From NCBI GenBank assembly GCA_016744275.1, contig JADGEP010000074.1, forward strand, positions 1-12,673: 12,673 bases of DNA, given 5' to 3'. The translations under genes and the position numbers were made by a program. Origin of the DNA: Candidatus Krumholzibacteriia bacterium (GTDB taxonomy: Bacteria; Krumholzibacteriota; Krumholzibacteriia; LZORAL124-64-63). The notes below the pieces were generated by a model. The model searched no databases and was not told the origin of the DNA. It saw nothing but the letters and a program-made list of their open reading frames with translations. Shown in pieces: positions 1-6,950 of this stretch. The number at the start of each line of letters is the position of its first letter. Positions within the stretch are counted from its first letter, which is position 1.

Positions 1-37
1 ATCTTAGAGGCACAACCCAATAAAAACGAAACCCCGT

Positions 38-63
38 GCAACCCTCGGCTTGATTCCCGTGTC
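38..63 (+). promoter_or_regulatory. Candidate ECF-type promoter upstream of the sigma factor
   Basis: GCAACC at 38-43 and CGTGTC at 58-63 are separated by 14 bases. An AAC-containing -35 element with a CGTC-like -10 element is the usual form of promoters read by ECF sigma factors, and these factors often transcribe their own operon. Transcription would start near position 70, very close to the GTG/ATG start options of the sigma gene, so it bears on start choice. The match is by eye and the spacing is slightly short, so this is a suggestion. Confidence 0.4.
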
Positions 64-78
64 ATAGTGGTGTCGGAC

Positions 79-672
79 ATGCATGACCGGAACCGCACGT
101 TGGAGAAGACTGGACCTGGAGAAGACTTGGACGAACGCACCCTGATCAGGCGCATCCTCACTGGTGACGCCGCCGCTGAACGGCAGCTCTACGAGACTCA
201 CGTTGACCGTGTGTTTCGTTTGGCCTACCGCATGACCGGCGACATGACCCAGGCCGAGGACCTGACCCAGGACACATTTATCCGGGCCTTTGATCGGCTG
301 GCTGATTACCGGGGCGAATGCGCTTTTGGTGGCTGGCTGCACCGGGTGGCGACTTCGGTGATCCTGACGGCGCTACAGAAGCGCAAGCGGTTGCAGAATG
401 TGGAGTCGTTGCGCGAGGACATGGCCGCGGTTTCGGGAGCGGGCAAGGTGGAGAATCCGGATCTCCGCCGCACCCTCAACCGAGCCATCGATGTCCTGGA
501 TGACAGCCACCGGATGGTGTTCGTGATGCACGACATGGAAGGCTTCACGCACCAGGAGATAGCGACGGCCATGGGAACGCCCGTGGGCACGGCCAAGGCA
601 CGGCTCTCACGGGCCCGCCAGAAGCTGCGCGACATTTTGAACGGGCCCAACCTGAGTCTGGGAATGGAATAG
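79..672 (+). CDS. RNA polymerase sigma factor, ECF (sigma-70 family)
   Basis: This is a group 4 (ECF) sigma factor of about 197 residues, a normal length, which directs RNA polymerase to a dedicated set of promoters. Region 2 covers roughly residues 15-90 and includes the core-binding and -10-recognition segment with AEDLTQDTFIRAF and a GGWLHRVA motif. A linker follows. Region 4 covers about 130-185, with a helix-turn-helix containing FTHQEIATAMGTPVGTAKARL that would bind the -35 element. No extra C-terminal domain is present. The start is uncertain. In-frame options are GTG at 67 and 70, ATG at 79 (used here), and TTG at 127, which has a GGAG five bases upstream and would begin just before the conserved domain. 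The next gene starts 4 bp downstream, so the two are probably co-transcribed and translated together. The family assignment is firm. The regulon is unknown. Confidence 0.93.
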   Translation: MHDRNRTLEKTGPGEDLDERTLIRRILTGDAAAERQLYETHVDRVFRLAYRMTGDMTQAEDLTQDTFIRAFDRLADYRGECAFGGWLHRVATSVILTALQKRKRLQNVESLREDMAAVSGAGKVENPDLRRTLNRAIDVLDDSHRMVFVMHDMEGFTHQEIATAMGTPVGTAKARLSRARQKLRDILNGPNLSLGME

Positions 673-676
673 GATT

Positions 677-1318
677 ATGAGCAGCAAGAACGACAACAAT
701 TGGGATGAACTGCTCCGCGAGGCCGAGGCCACGCCCGAGGTGCCCCGCGACCGCATGTGGCAGGCCATCGACGCAGCCCGGCAAGACCGCCGCGGCATCG
801 TCACCCTGCCGCAGGCGAAGCCCAACCGGGCCCGCGTGTGGCGCATGATGGCTGGCATCGCGGCCATCCTGGTGCTGGGTGTGGCGATCGGGCGCATGAC
901 CGTGAATCCCGAGGTGCCCGTGTTGGCGATGGAAAAACTGCCGGCGCCGACGACGATCAACCCGGTGGCCGAAAAGGAAGTCTACCGCCTGGCGGCAACC
1001 GACCTCTTCGGCAGGGCCGATTTTCTGCTCACCGATTTTAAGGTGCGCTCGTGCTCCCAGGATGATCTGGGCGAGGTGCCTTCGTGGGCCGGCGGCATGC
1101 TGCTGCAGACCCGCATGCTGATGGATACGCCGGTGGCCAACGACGCCGACATGCAACAACTGCTCGAAGAATTGGAACTGGTACTGGCCCAGATCGTCGG
1201 CCTGTCACGCAACAACTGCGCGCGTGACATGGCTTGGATCAAACAGGGTCTTCAGGAACGCTCTACCCTGGGCCGGCTGCGGATGGCATCCGACAGCGGC
1301 ACCCAGGGCGCACTTTAG
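677..1318 (+). CDS. Single-pass membrane protein, putative anti-sigma factor
   Basis: A 213-residue protein encoded 4 bp after the ECF sigma factor. The N-terminal ~50 residues are hydrophilic and probably cytoplasmic. One membrane segment lies at about 55-75 (MMAGIAAILVLGVAIGRM), followed by an extracytoplasmic region of about 138 residues predicted mainly helical, including an acidic LLEELELVLAQI stretch near 162-173. The order cytoplasmic tail, membrane helix and external domain beside an ECF gene is what anti-sigma factors show. However, the N-terminus lacks the HxxxCxxC zinc motif of classical zf-HC2 anti-sigma domains. The only cysteines are at 126, 128 is not one, and 181, both after the membrane segment. 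From memory, similar proteins follow ECF genes in Gemmatimonadota-like genomes. The anti-sigma role is inferred from position and topology only. It could instead be a product of the regulon. Confidence 0.6.
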   Translation: MSSKNDNNWDELLREAEATPEVPRDRMWQAIDAARQDRRGIVTLPQAKPNRARVWRMMAGIAAILVLGVAIGRMTVNPEVPVLAMEKLPAPTTINPVAEKEVYRLAATDLFGRADFLLTDFKVRSCSQDDLGEVPSWAGGMLLQTRMLMDTPVANDADMQQLLEELELVLAQIVGLSRNNCARDMAWIKQGLQERSTLGRLRMASDSGTQGAL

Positions 1319-1331
1319 AAAGGTCGGGATC

Positions 1332-2627
1332 ATGGATATCCGGAAAATCATGGGAATCATTGTGCTGGTGGCTGTTTTGGCCACAGCCGGCTACGCCCTG
1401 GCGGACGAAGAAAGCACCCGCAAAATGGAAGAGGCCCGCGCGGCGCTCAACCGTGCCAAATACGCCGAAGCCGCCGAGCTGATGGCCGAGGTATACCGCC
1501 TCGAAAAAAACACCGAGGCCGCCGGCAACGCGCTGTATTGGGAAGCCTTTGCCCGCTACCGGTTGCAACGCAAGGTGGAACGCAAACGGGCCGTGGAGCT
1601 GCTCAAACTGCAGCAACAGGAGTTTGCCCTGGCGGAAACGGCCCAGGAAGGCGAGGCCCTGCTGTTGCGCCTCTACGCCGAAATGGCCGAGCGCGGTGAA
1701 ATCGAAGGCATCCAGGAGATCGAACGGGCGAGTCACGAAGAGATCCAGCGGGAAGAGACCCGCATCCAGGCCCTGCACGCCTTGATGAACATGAATCCCG
1801 ACCGGGCTGTGCCCATTTTGGAGAAAATCGTCCGGGACGACAGCGAAGGCACGACCGAGATGCGGCGCAACGCCCTGTTCATTCTCTGCCGGGCCGACAA
1901 CGAGCGCAGCGAGGACATCCTCCTGGATCTGGTGCAGACTTCGACCGATCCCGAAATGTTGTCGGAAATTGTCATGTGCCTGTCGATGAAAAATTCAGAC
2001 CGCGCCCTGGAAGCCATCATTGCACTCTTCGAAAAATCGGACGACGCCGAAGTGACCGACAGCGCCTTGTTTGCCCTTGGCCAACATGGCGGGGACCGGG
2101 CCTTCGGCATTTTGGCCGGCATAGCCCGAGATAAAGACCGTGATTCCGAAAGCCGTTCCCAGGCCCTCTTTGCCCTCTCCCAAACCGGTCGCGATGCCGA
2201 CGTGGCCGCCATTTCCATGGAAATGCTGGAAGCGGCCGAGGATCCGGAGATCATGGAGATGGCGCTGTTTTCGCTCTCCCACCTGGAGAGCGAAGTGCCG
2301 GATCGCGTATTCATGGACCTGGTCAACAACCCCAATGCCGACGACGACATGCGCGCCCAGGCGCTGTTCTTTGCCGCCCAACGCAGTGATCTTTCGCTGG
2401 AGTTTCTGATGGAGGTCTACAATAAGGCCGACAGCGCTGACTTGAAGTTGCAGGTCTGCCATGTGATCGCCCAGTTGGACCAAAGTGATGATGGCCTGGA
2501 GGCGCTGATTCGCATTGCCCGGCAAGAAACCGACGCGGAGATCAAGCTTAATATGCTGCATTGGATCGGGCAGTTCGACAGCGACAAGGCGGCGAACTAT
2601 CTGCTGGAAGTGATCAACCAGAAGTAG
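1332..2627 (+). CDS. Exported HEAT-repeat protein
   Basis: This protein has 431 residues from the ATG at 1332, which has GAAAGG eight bases upstream. A longer reading from GTG/ATG codons near 1224 would overlap the preceding gene and is not favoured. Residues 1-24 look like a Sec signal peptide (hydrophobic core IIVLVAVLATAGYALA, cleavage just before DEES). Residues 29-75 resemble a TPR-type helical pair. From about 140 to the end run nine HEAT-like helical repeats of 31-36 residues, each with an ALFAL-type helix (for example ALFILCRA, ALFALGQH, ALFALSQT, ALFSLSHL). The protein is strongly acidic. HEAT solenoids are binding scaffolds and no catalytic motif is visible. It is the last gene of the sigma-factor operon, 13 bp after the membrane protein, so it may be a periplasmic partner of that protein's external domain. 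That link is inference. Confidence 0.85.
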   Translation: MDIRKIMGIIVLVAVLATAGYALADEESTRKMEEARAALNRAKYAEAAELMAEVYRLEKNTEAAGNALYWEAFARYRLQRKVERKRAVELLKLQQQEFALAETAQEGEALLLRLYAEMAERGEIEGIQEIERASHEEIQREETRIQALHALMNMNPDRAVPILEKIVRDDSEGTTEMRRNALFILCRADNERSEDILLDLVQTSTDPEMLSEIVMCLSMKNSDRALEAIIALFEKSDDAEVTDSALFALGQHGGDRAFGILAGIARDKDRDSESRSQALFALSQTGRDADVAAISMEMLEAAEDPEIMEMALFSLSHLESEVPDRVFMDLVNNPNADDDMRAQALFFAAQRSDLSLEFLMEVYNKADSADLKLQVCHVIAQLDQSDDGLEALIRIARQETDAEIKLNMLHWIGQFDSDKAANYLLEVINQK

Positions 2628-2660
2628 GTTTGAAGCGGCAGAATGTTTGCAGTAGATGAC

Positions 2661-2698
2661 ATGAGCGCCCAGGCATCTGGCCTGGGCGCTCATTTTTT
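2661..2698 (+). terminator. Rho-independent terminator of the sigma-factor operon
   Basis: A perfect 14-bp inverted repeat (2661-2674 with 2680-2693) encloses a 5-base loop, ATCTG, and runs into six T residues at 2693-2698. It lies 33 bases after the HEAT-protein stop and just before the 3' end of the convergent secreted-protein gene at 2702. Read on the minus strand the stem is not followed by a T tract, so efficient termination is expected mainly for plus-strand transcripts. Confidence 0.9.
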
Positions 2699-2701
2699 GC
2701 G

Positions 2702-5700
2702 CTACTTCAAGAGCATGATCTTGCGGTGGTCGGCCTTGCCTTCGACAAACAGCCGCACATAGTAGGCGCCGCTGGAAACGGCCCGGCCGGCGTCATCGCG
2801 ACCCTGCCAGATACGGGTGTAGGGGCCCGCTTCCAGGTGGGTGTTTGCCAACATCCTGACCAGGCGACCAGTGACATCGTAGATCGCCACCCGCACCTGA
2901 GCGGAGCGCCCCAATTCGAAGCGGATCTCCGTTTGGGGGTTGAAGGGATTGGGCACATTCGGCAGCAGACGCGTCAACGGAACCGGCACCCTGGGCATAG
3001 CAAATGCGACCTCTGGGCTGCGGCCCATTTCCACTCCTTCGCTGACGATCGTGTAGCTGTAGTACAGGGTCGTGCCCGGGGCAAAACCCAGGGGGCGGTC
3101 GACAAACTGCAGCGTGCCGGATGTCGAAGCCAACGGCGCGGTGGTCAGGCGTGCGGCTGTTTCACCTTCGATACGGCGGTAGACATGGCACCCCTCCTGG
3201 GGAGCGGTCGGCGCCGGCCAGGAGAGATTCACCTGGCCACCCTGGGCAACCAATGAGGGCGTCGGGGCCGCAACGGCCACCGAACTGGTGGTATTGATCT
3301 CCCCCACAATGGGCGTGCCGGTGAAGGGCGCCATGGCGATGGGATCGGCGCCACCGCCAGGAGTCCAGGACATCTGGCCCGCGATGGCTGGGGTTGCCGT
3401 TGGGCCCGCTTGCACCAGGACAACCGAATGGGGAGTCATGACGGCGTAGCGGAATGTCGCCAGCATGGTGGCTGTCGCCGGAGGCAGGGGCGATCCGCCA
3501 ACGACGATGTTGTAGTCTGGTTCGGTCGCGATGTTGACCCCGGCGCCGGAGTATTCCATGGGAGACCTGACGATGTTGCCGATGAAATTCAGGGAACACT
3601 CCCACTTCGCCACCCCGGATGGGTCCGACGGGTTGTAGAGCACGACGTAGGCCCGGTTGAAATGTCCGGCACCAATGGTGGTGGAAAATTCGGTAAAACC
3701 AGGATCAAAGAACACCCCGAGCAGATCGTCGCCGGGAACGGTCTGGTAGGCACCGACACCCGTGCATTGCACTTCGGTGCAAAGTCCAGTACCCCCCAGA
3801 TAAATGGTCGCGGGCCAAACCCCGACTTGCTCCGGCCGGAATGAAATCGTGTACCGAACCGATTCGCCAGGCTGCAAGATGTTCGTCTGTCCACCAATAC
3901 TGTACAAGGTTGACGAGCTGCTGGGCGCCAACTCCATCACTTGATTGCCCGTATTGGTGACGGTGAACGTTCGCGTCCTGATCGTGGTCAGGATGTTGGT
4001 GCCGAAGTCGAGGGAAGTGGTCGAAACCCCGCAGGACTCGATCACCTCACCGGCAATACCCGTCACCGAAACTGGGGGCACTTCGGTACCCAAAAGAACC
4101 TCGGTGGCGAACTCGCCCGCCACCAACGGCGCAAAGCGCACCACGATCATATGGAACATGCCGGGCATCATTTGTAAGGGACCTGCTCCCTCCACCACCG
4201 AAAAGCCCAGGGTTTCGTCGGCCATCTGCACGTCCATATCCAATATGGTCAGGCCGGTATTGAAGATCATGACCGATTGGTCGCGAGAATCGCCTTCAGC
4301 GGTCGTCAAGTAGTTCAGATGATCTGGCCTCACGATCCAGGACGGAATAGCTGGTATTCCAGTGCCCGTCAATAACACCGACGGCACCACGTCACCCAGA
4401 TCAAGTTGGCAGGTAAAACTGTCGGGGATGGTGGGCGCGAAACGCAGACCCACGGCAGTCGATTCTCCGCGAGCCAGAACTATGGGGTGGACGGCATTGG
4501 TGATGGTCACCTGGTCGCTGCAACCAACCATGACCGGGTCAACCGCAAACGGCGCCTCGCCATTGTTGTACACCCGCACCCAGCGATTAACCGCGGCGCC
4601 GATTTGAACCACGCCAAAATCGGCCTCAGTCGGGCTGGTGAAAGAGGTGATGGGTTCGCGCCCACTGCCGCTCAGGTTCACGACTTCCAGGCCGGTGCCC
4701 AGCAACAGATCGCAGGAAAAACTGCCGATGCTCCCCGGCTGGAAACGGACGCCCACATCGTGGGAATTGCCGGGGAACAGGGTTACCGAAAATCCGCCCG
4801 ATATGATGGCAAAGTCTTCGGCGCATCCGGCCAGTGCCGGAGACAGACTGATCGCCCCTTCGCCGGTATTGGAGATGGTGATGTATTTGTTCACCGCGCC
4901 GCCCACATAGGTGGAGCCGAAGCCGACCGCCGCAGGAACCTCATAGGAAATCAGCAGATCCGCACCGGTGCCGGTCAAAGCGACTTGATCCAGGCCGGGC
5001 GCGAATGAGAGTGCGCAGGCGAAGGTGTCTTCGGTGACCGGCGCGAACCGGACGTTGACGTATTTCACGCCTCCGGGCGGCACCGTGTAGGACTCCTGGC
5101 CCGCGACAATGGAAAACTCGCTGCCGCACCCCGCCAGCTCTGGAACCACCGGCAGCGGCACTTCACCCGTGTTGCGCAACAAAGCCGACAAGGTCTGGGA
5201 TTGGCCCAGGGCGACTTGGCCGAACTGCAGCGATGGACTGACGGTGTAGCTCAAAATGGCCTCGCGCCCCACTCCCTGCAGACTGACCGTTGGCTGCAAG
5301 GGGCCCAGCTCGACGGTGCAGGTGTAGGTTTGGACATCCACCGGGGCAAACTGCACCACGACGGCGGTGGATTCCCCAGGCAACACAGAGGTGGGCCCCG
5401 AAACCCCGACCAGGTGAAAGCCTTCGCAACCGGCGGACAACTGCAAGTCCAGGCCGAGCACTCCGCCGCCAACGTTGGTCACGTTGAAGGTCCGGATGGC
5501 GGTCAAGCCCGTCGGCAGGGTGCCGAAGTCCAGGCTCTGCACATCCAGTTCAGGGTCGGGATTGTTCAGGTTGATCCAGGCGACGGCCGGTGCGCCGGTC
5601 AATGTCGTCAGCGGTATCAGGTCGCCCGGTTGATCGGCCGGAATATAGGCCATCTGGCCAGGGATCGACGGTACGGGAGTCGGCTGAACCGACAAGGTCA

Positions 5701-6127
5701 CCGGCGGCGACTGGGAAACCATGCAATCAAAGGAAGCCAGGCGGATCGCGTTGCCGATCGGAGGCAATGGGTCGGCCAGCCCGACCACAAAACAGGGCGG
5801 GGCTTCCAGGTTGATCGCCTGGCCCGCGATATCCCAATTCAGAAACAGGAGACTGCCCTCAACATTGACGCAGAATTCCCAGCCCAGAACACCGGCTGTG
5901 GAAATCGGGTCGGTCAAGACGATGTGGCCGGTGGCCATGCCGGGCAGGGGACTCAGTTCCAAGGTGTCTTCGGTATAACCCGTATCCCAATAAATGCCGA
6001 CTTGGGCCTGGCCCAACACCGTCGAGTCTTGCCCCATCACGGTGCCTATCAGGAATGTAAAAAAGACAATTTGAAAGATGCGTTCGCGGTGGGAACGGCG
6101 CGCGTTTCGACCCAGACCAATATTCAT
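2702..6127 (-). CDS. Large secreted Ig-like repeat protein with C-terminal FlgD-like domain
   Basis: This protein has 1141 residues from the ATG at 6127, which is preceded by a G-rich ribosome site. A TTG lies one codon upstream. Residues 1-32 form a signal peptide, with an RRSHRER region followed by a hydrophobic core. Residues 43-188 are domain A. Residues 194-795 are six tandem ~100-residue Ig-like repeats of the ASH/HYDIN ('choice-of-anchor D') type, each with a pattern such as LDFG, an NTG turn, an RFAP motif and a closing VxLTGTG. Residues 802-946 are a second copy of domain A. Residues 947-1046 are fibronectin-III-like, with NLSWPAP and CHVYRR. Residues 1050-1141 are a FlgD-like / T9SS-A-like C-terminal domain with NVPNPFNPQTEIRF, YDVTGRLVR and GAYYVRL, ending in KIMLLK. 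Export is well supported. A role in surface adhesion or as an extracellular structural protein is inference. No enzymatic motif is visible. Confidence 0.9.
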   Translation of the reverse strand: MNIGLGRNARRSHRERIFQIVFFTFLIGTVMGQDSTVLGQAQVGIYWDTGYTEDTLELSPLPGMATGHIVLTDPISTAGVLGWEFCVNVEGSLLFLNWDIAGQAINLEAPPCFVVGLADPLPPIGNAIRLASFDCMVSQSPPVTLSVQPTPVPSIPGQMAYIPADQPGDLIPLTTLTGAPAVAWINLNNPDPELDVQSLDFGTLPTGLTAIRTFNVTNVGGGVLGLDLQLSAGCEGFHLVGVSGPTSVLPGESTAVVVQFAPVDVQTYTCTVELGPLQPTVSLQGVGREAILSYTVSPSLQFGQVALGQSQTLSALLRNTGEVPLPVVPELAGCGSEFSIVAGQESYTVPPGGVKYVNVRFAPVTEDTFACALSFAPGLDQVALTGTGADLLISYEVPAAVGFGSTYVGGAVNKYITISNTGEGAISLSPALAGCAEDFAIISGGFSVTLFPGNSHDVGVRFQPGSIGSFSCDLLLGTGLEVVNLSGSGREPITSFTSPTEADFGVVQIGAAVNRWVRVYNNGEAPFAVDPVMVGCSDQVTITNAVHPIVLARGESTAVGLRFAPTIPDSFTCQLDLGDVVPSVLLTGTGIPAIPSWIVRPDHLNYLTTAEGDSRDQSVMIFNTGLTILDMDVQMADETLGFSVVEGAGPLQMMPGMFHMIVVRFAPLVAGEFATEVLLGTEVPPVSVTGIAGEVIESCGVSTTSLDFGTNILTTIRTRTFTVTNTGNQVMELAPSSSSTLYSIGGQTNILQPGESVRYTISFRPEQVGVWPATIYLGGTGLCTEVQCTGVGAYQTVPGDDLLGVFFDPGFTEFSTTIGAGHFNRAYVVLYNPSDPSGVAKWECSLNFIGNIVRSPMEYSGAGVNIATEPDYNIVVGGSPLPPATATMLATFRYAVMTPHSVVLVQAGPTATPAIAGQMSWTPGGGADPIAMAPFTGTPIVGEINTTSSVAVAAPTPSLVAQGGQVNLSWPAPTAPQEGCHVYRRIEGETAARLTTAPLASTSGTLQFVDRPLGFAPGTTLYYSYTIVSEGVEMGRSPEVAFAMPRVPVPLTRLLPNVPNPFNPQTEIRFELGRSAQVRVAIYDVTGRLVRMLANTHLEAGPYTRIWQGRDDAGRAVSSGAYYVRLFVEGKADHRKIMLLK
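3743..5548 (-). repeat. Array of six ~300-bp tandem coding repeats (ASH/HYDIN-type)
   Basis: Six consecutive repeat units of 96-105 residues lie inside the large secreted protein. They are diverged at sequence level but keep phase: the first cysteine of units 1-4 falls at residues 234, 334, 435 and 536. Units 1-4 carry a Cys pair 36-37 residues apart. Unit 5 has neither cysteine and unit 6 has cysteines in other places. The units are too different at DNA level to suggest recent slippage. Confidence 0.8.
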
Positions 6128-6136
6128 CAAAATCCC

Positions 6137-6173
6137 CCCCTGTTTCCCTCTAATATTCGATCAAAAACAGGGG
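6137..6173. repeat. Inverted repeat between promoter and start of the secreted-protein gene
   Basis: CCCCTGTTT at 6137-6145 and AAACAGGGG at 6165-6173 form a perfect 9-bp inverted repeat with a 19-base spacer. One arm overlaps the G-rich ribosome site of the gene starting at 6127. The other arm lies at the predicted transcription start. It could be a protein-binding operator, or a hairpin in the leader that hides the ribosome site if transcription starts far enough upstream. The sequence alone does not decide between these. Confidence 0.55.
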
Positions 6174-6176
6174 AGT

Positions 6177-6205
6177 ATTCTATCAGATGGCGCGCAGCGC
6201 GTCAA
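6177..6205 (-). promoter_or_regulatory. Sigma-70-type promoter of the large secreted protein
   Basis: On the minus strand TTGACG (6205-6200) is followed after exactly 17 bases by TAGAAT (6182-6177). Each hexamer differs from consensus at one position. Transcription should start near 6168-6170, giving a leader of about 41-43 bases to the ATG at 6127. This implies the secreted protein is transcribed independently of the gene ending at 6248. Confidence 0.75.
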
Positions 6206-6231
6206 TTTTCGGAGGCCGGGGCCCTCCCCAC

Positions 6232-6259
6232 ATCATTCGGCGAATAATCATTCGGCGAA
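6232..6259. repeat. 13-bp direct repeat duplicating a stop-codon end
   Basis: ATCATTCGGCGAA occurs at 6232-6244 and again at 6247-6259, a period of 15. On the minus strand this reads Phe-Ala-Glu-stop, then Leu, then Phe-Ala-Glu-stop in the same frame, so the last codons and the stop of the gene at 6248 have been copied just downstream. It looks like a small in-frame tandem duplication. Confidence 0.8.
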
Positions 6260-6919
6260 AGGCTGGAACCCGTTGAAGAATTCCTGGAATTCCGGATGTT
6301 CCCACAACTCGCCTTCGGCGCTCCAGGCCGTCAGCAGGTAGATGTCGTGAGAGGCCAGCAGGCCACGTACCCAGAACTGGCCATTGCCCTCGGCGTCGGT
6401 GCCGAAGACATCCACGCCTTCGACGACCAATCCATCGGGGAATTGGCGTTTGACCGGTGCCTGGCGCACGATCGAGACGCCAAAAGTCTTCAAGGCGTTG
6501 CGCACGCGCGCCAGAACCTGGTCCGAACCGGCCGGTCCACCGTCGGCACTGCGGGCGTCAAAAACCGCCGTCACCGAACAGCCTTCACCTTCGGTGCCGA
6601 ATTGATCGCAGGTGACATGATGCACCAGAATCAGGCTCGATTCCTCTTCGCCCACAAAATCCTCGGGCTCGTTGGCCCGGATGCGCAACTGCCCACAACC
6701 GCTGGGCCAGGTCACCTGGAAATTGCCGTCTTCGGAACTGTAGTGATAGGGCGTGGTGCGCACGGAAGAGTCGTTGTTGTCGGTCGACTGCACCGGCGCA
6801 TCTGCCGATTCAACGGGATCGCCAAACGGATCCAACGACAGGACCAATACCAGACCCAGCAGCAACGCGACGACCAATACCACGGTATAAGAAGTGGTCC
6901 AACGAAATTTCCCAGGCAT
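6248..6919 (-). CDS. Small membrane-anchored protein, function unknown
   Basis: A 223-residue protein starting at the ATG at 6919, with an AAAGGAAAAGG ribosome site. Residues 11-28 form one strong membrane segment (TVVLVVALLLGLVLVLSL). Residues 30-58 form an acidic, polar linker. The rest is a soluble domain predicted to face outside. That domain opens YSSEDGNFQVTWP and ends FQEFFNGFQPF, a layout resembling PsbP-like domains, in which a short strand pattern precedes a region judged at the end by a 'residue-change' helix. This resemblance is weak and made by eye. Cysteines 75, 104 and 114 lie in the external domain and could form a disulfide. The gene begins 31 bp after pepF on the same strand, so they probably share a transcript, although no functional link is evident. 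A downstream promoter at 6177-6205 separates it from the next gene. Confidence 0.75.
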   Translation of the reverse strand: MPGKFRWTTSYTVVLVVALLLGLVLVLSLDPFGDPVESADAPVQSTDNNDSSVRTTPYHYSSEDGNFQVTWPSGCGQLRIRANEPEDFVGEEESSLILVHHVTCDQFGTEGEGCSVTAVFDARSADGGPAGSDQVLARVRNALKTFGVSIVRQAPVKRQFPDGLVVEGVDVFGTDAEGNGQFWVRGLLASHDIYLLTAWSAEGELWEHPEFQEFFNGFQPFAE

Positions 6920-6950
6920 GCCTTTTCCTTTGGTCTTCTGTCTTCAGGTC

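Noticed and set aside
1224..1331. N-terminal extension of the HEAT-repeat gene into the preceding gene
   Set aside because: It would hide the signal peptide behind 36 residues and overlap the upstream gene by about 95 bp, whereas the ATG at 1332 has a well-spaced ribosome site.
1995..2693. Minus-strand frame of 232 codons under the HEAT-repeat gene
   Set aside because: It mirrors the acidic repeat codons and its start lies inside the terminator stem. No independent support.
6213..6230. GC-rich imperfect palindrome (GGAGG...CCTCC) after the membrane-protein gene, considered as a terminator
   Set aside because: Only about 5 bp pair and no T run follows on the minus strand.
5201..6247. Plus-strand open frame of 348 codons opposite the secreted protein
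   Set aside because: Low-complexity, Gln/Gly/Arg-rich translation with no domain. The minus strand has clear repeats, signal peptide and promoter, and this frame even crosses that promoter.
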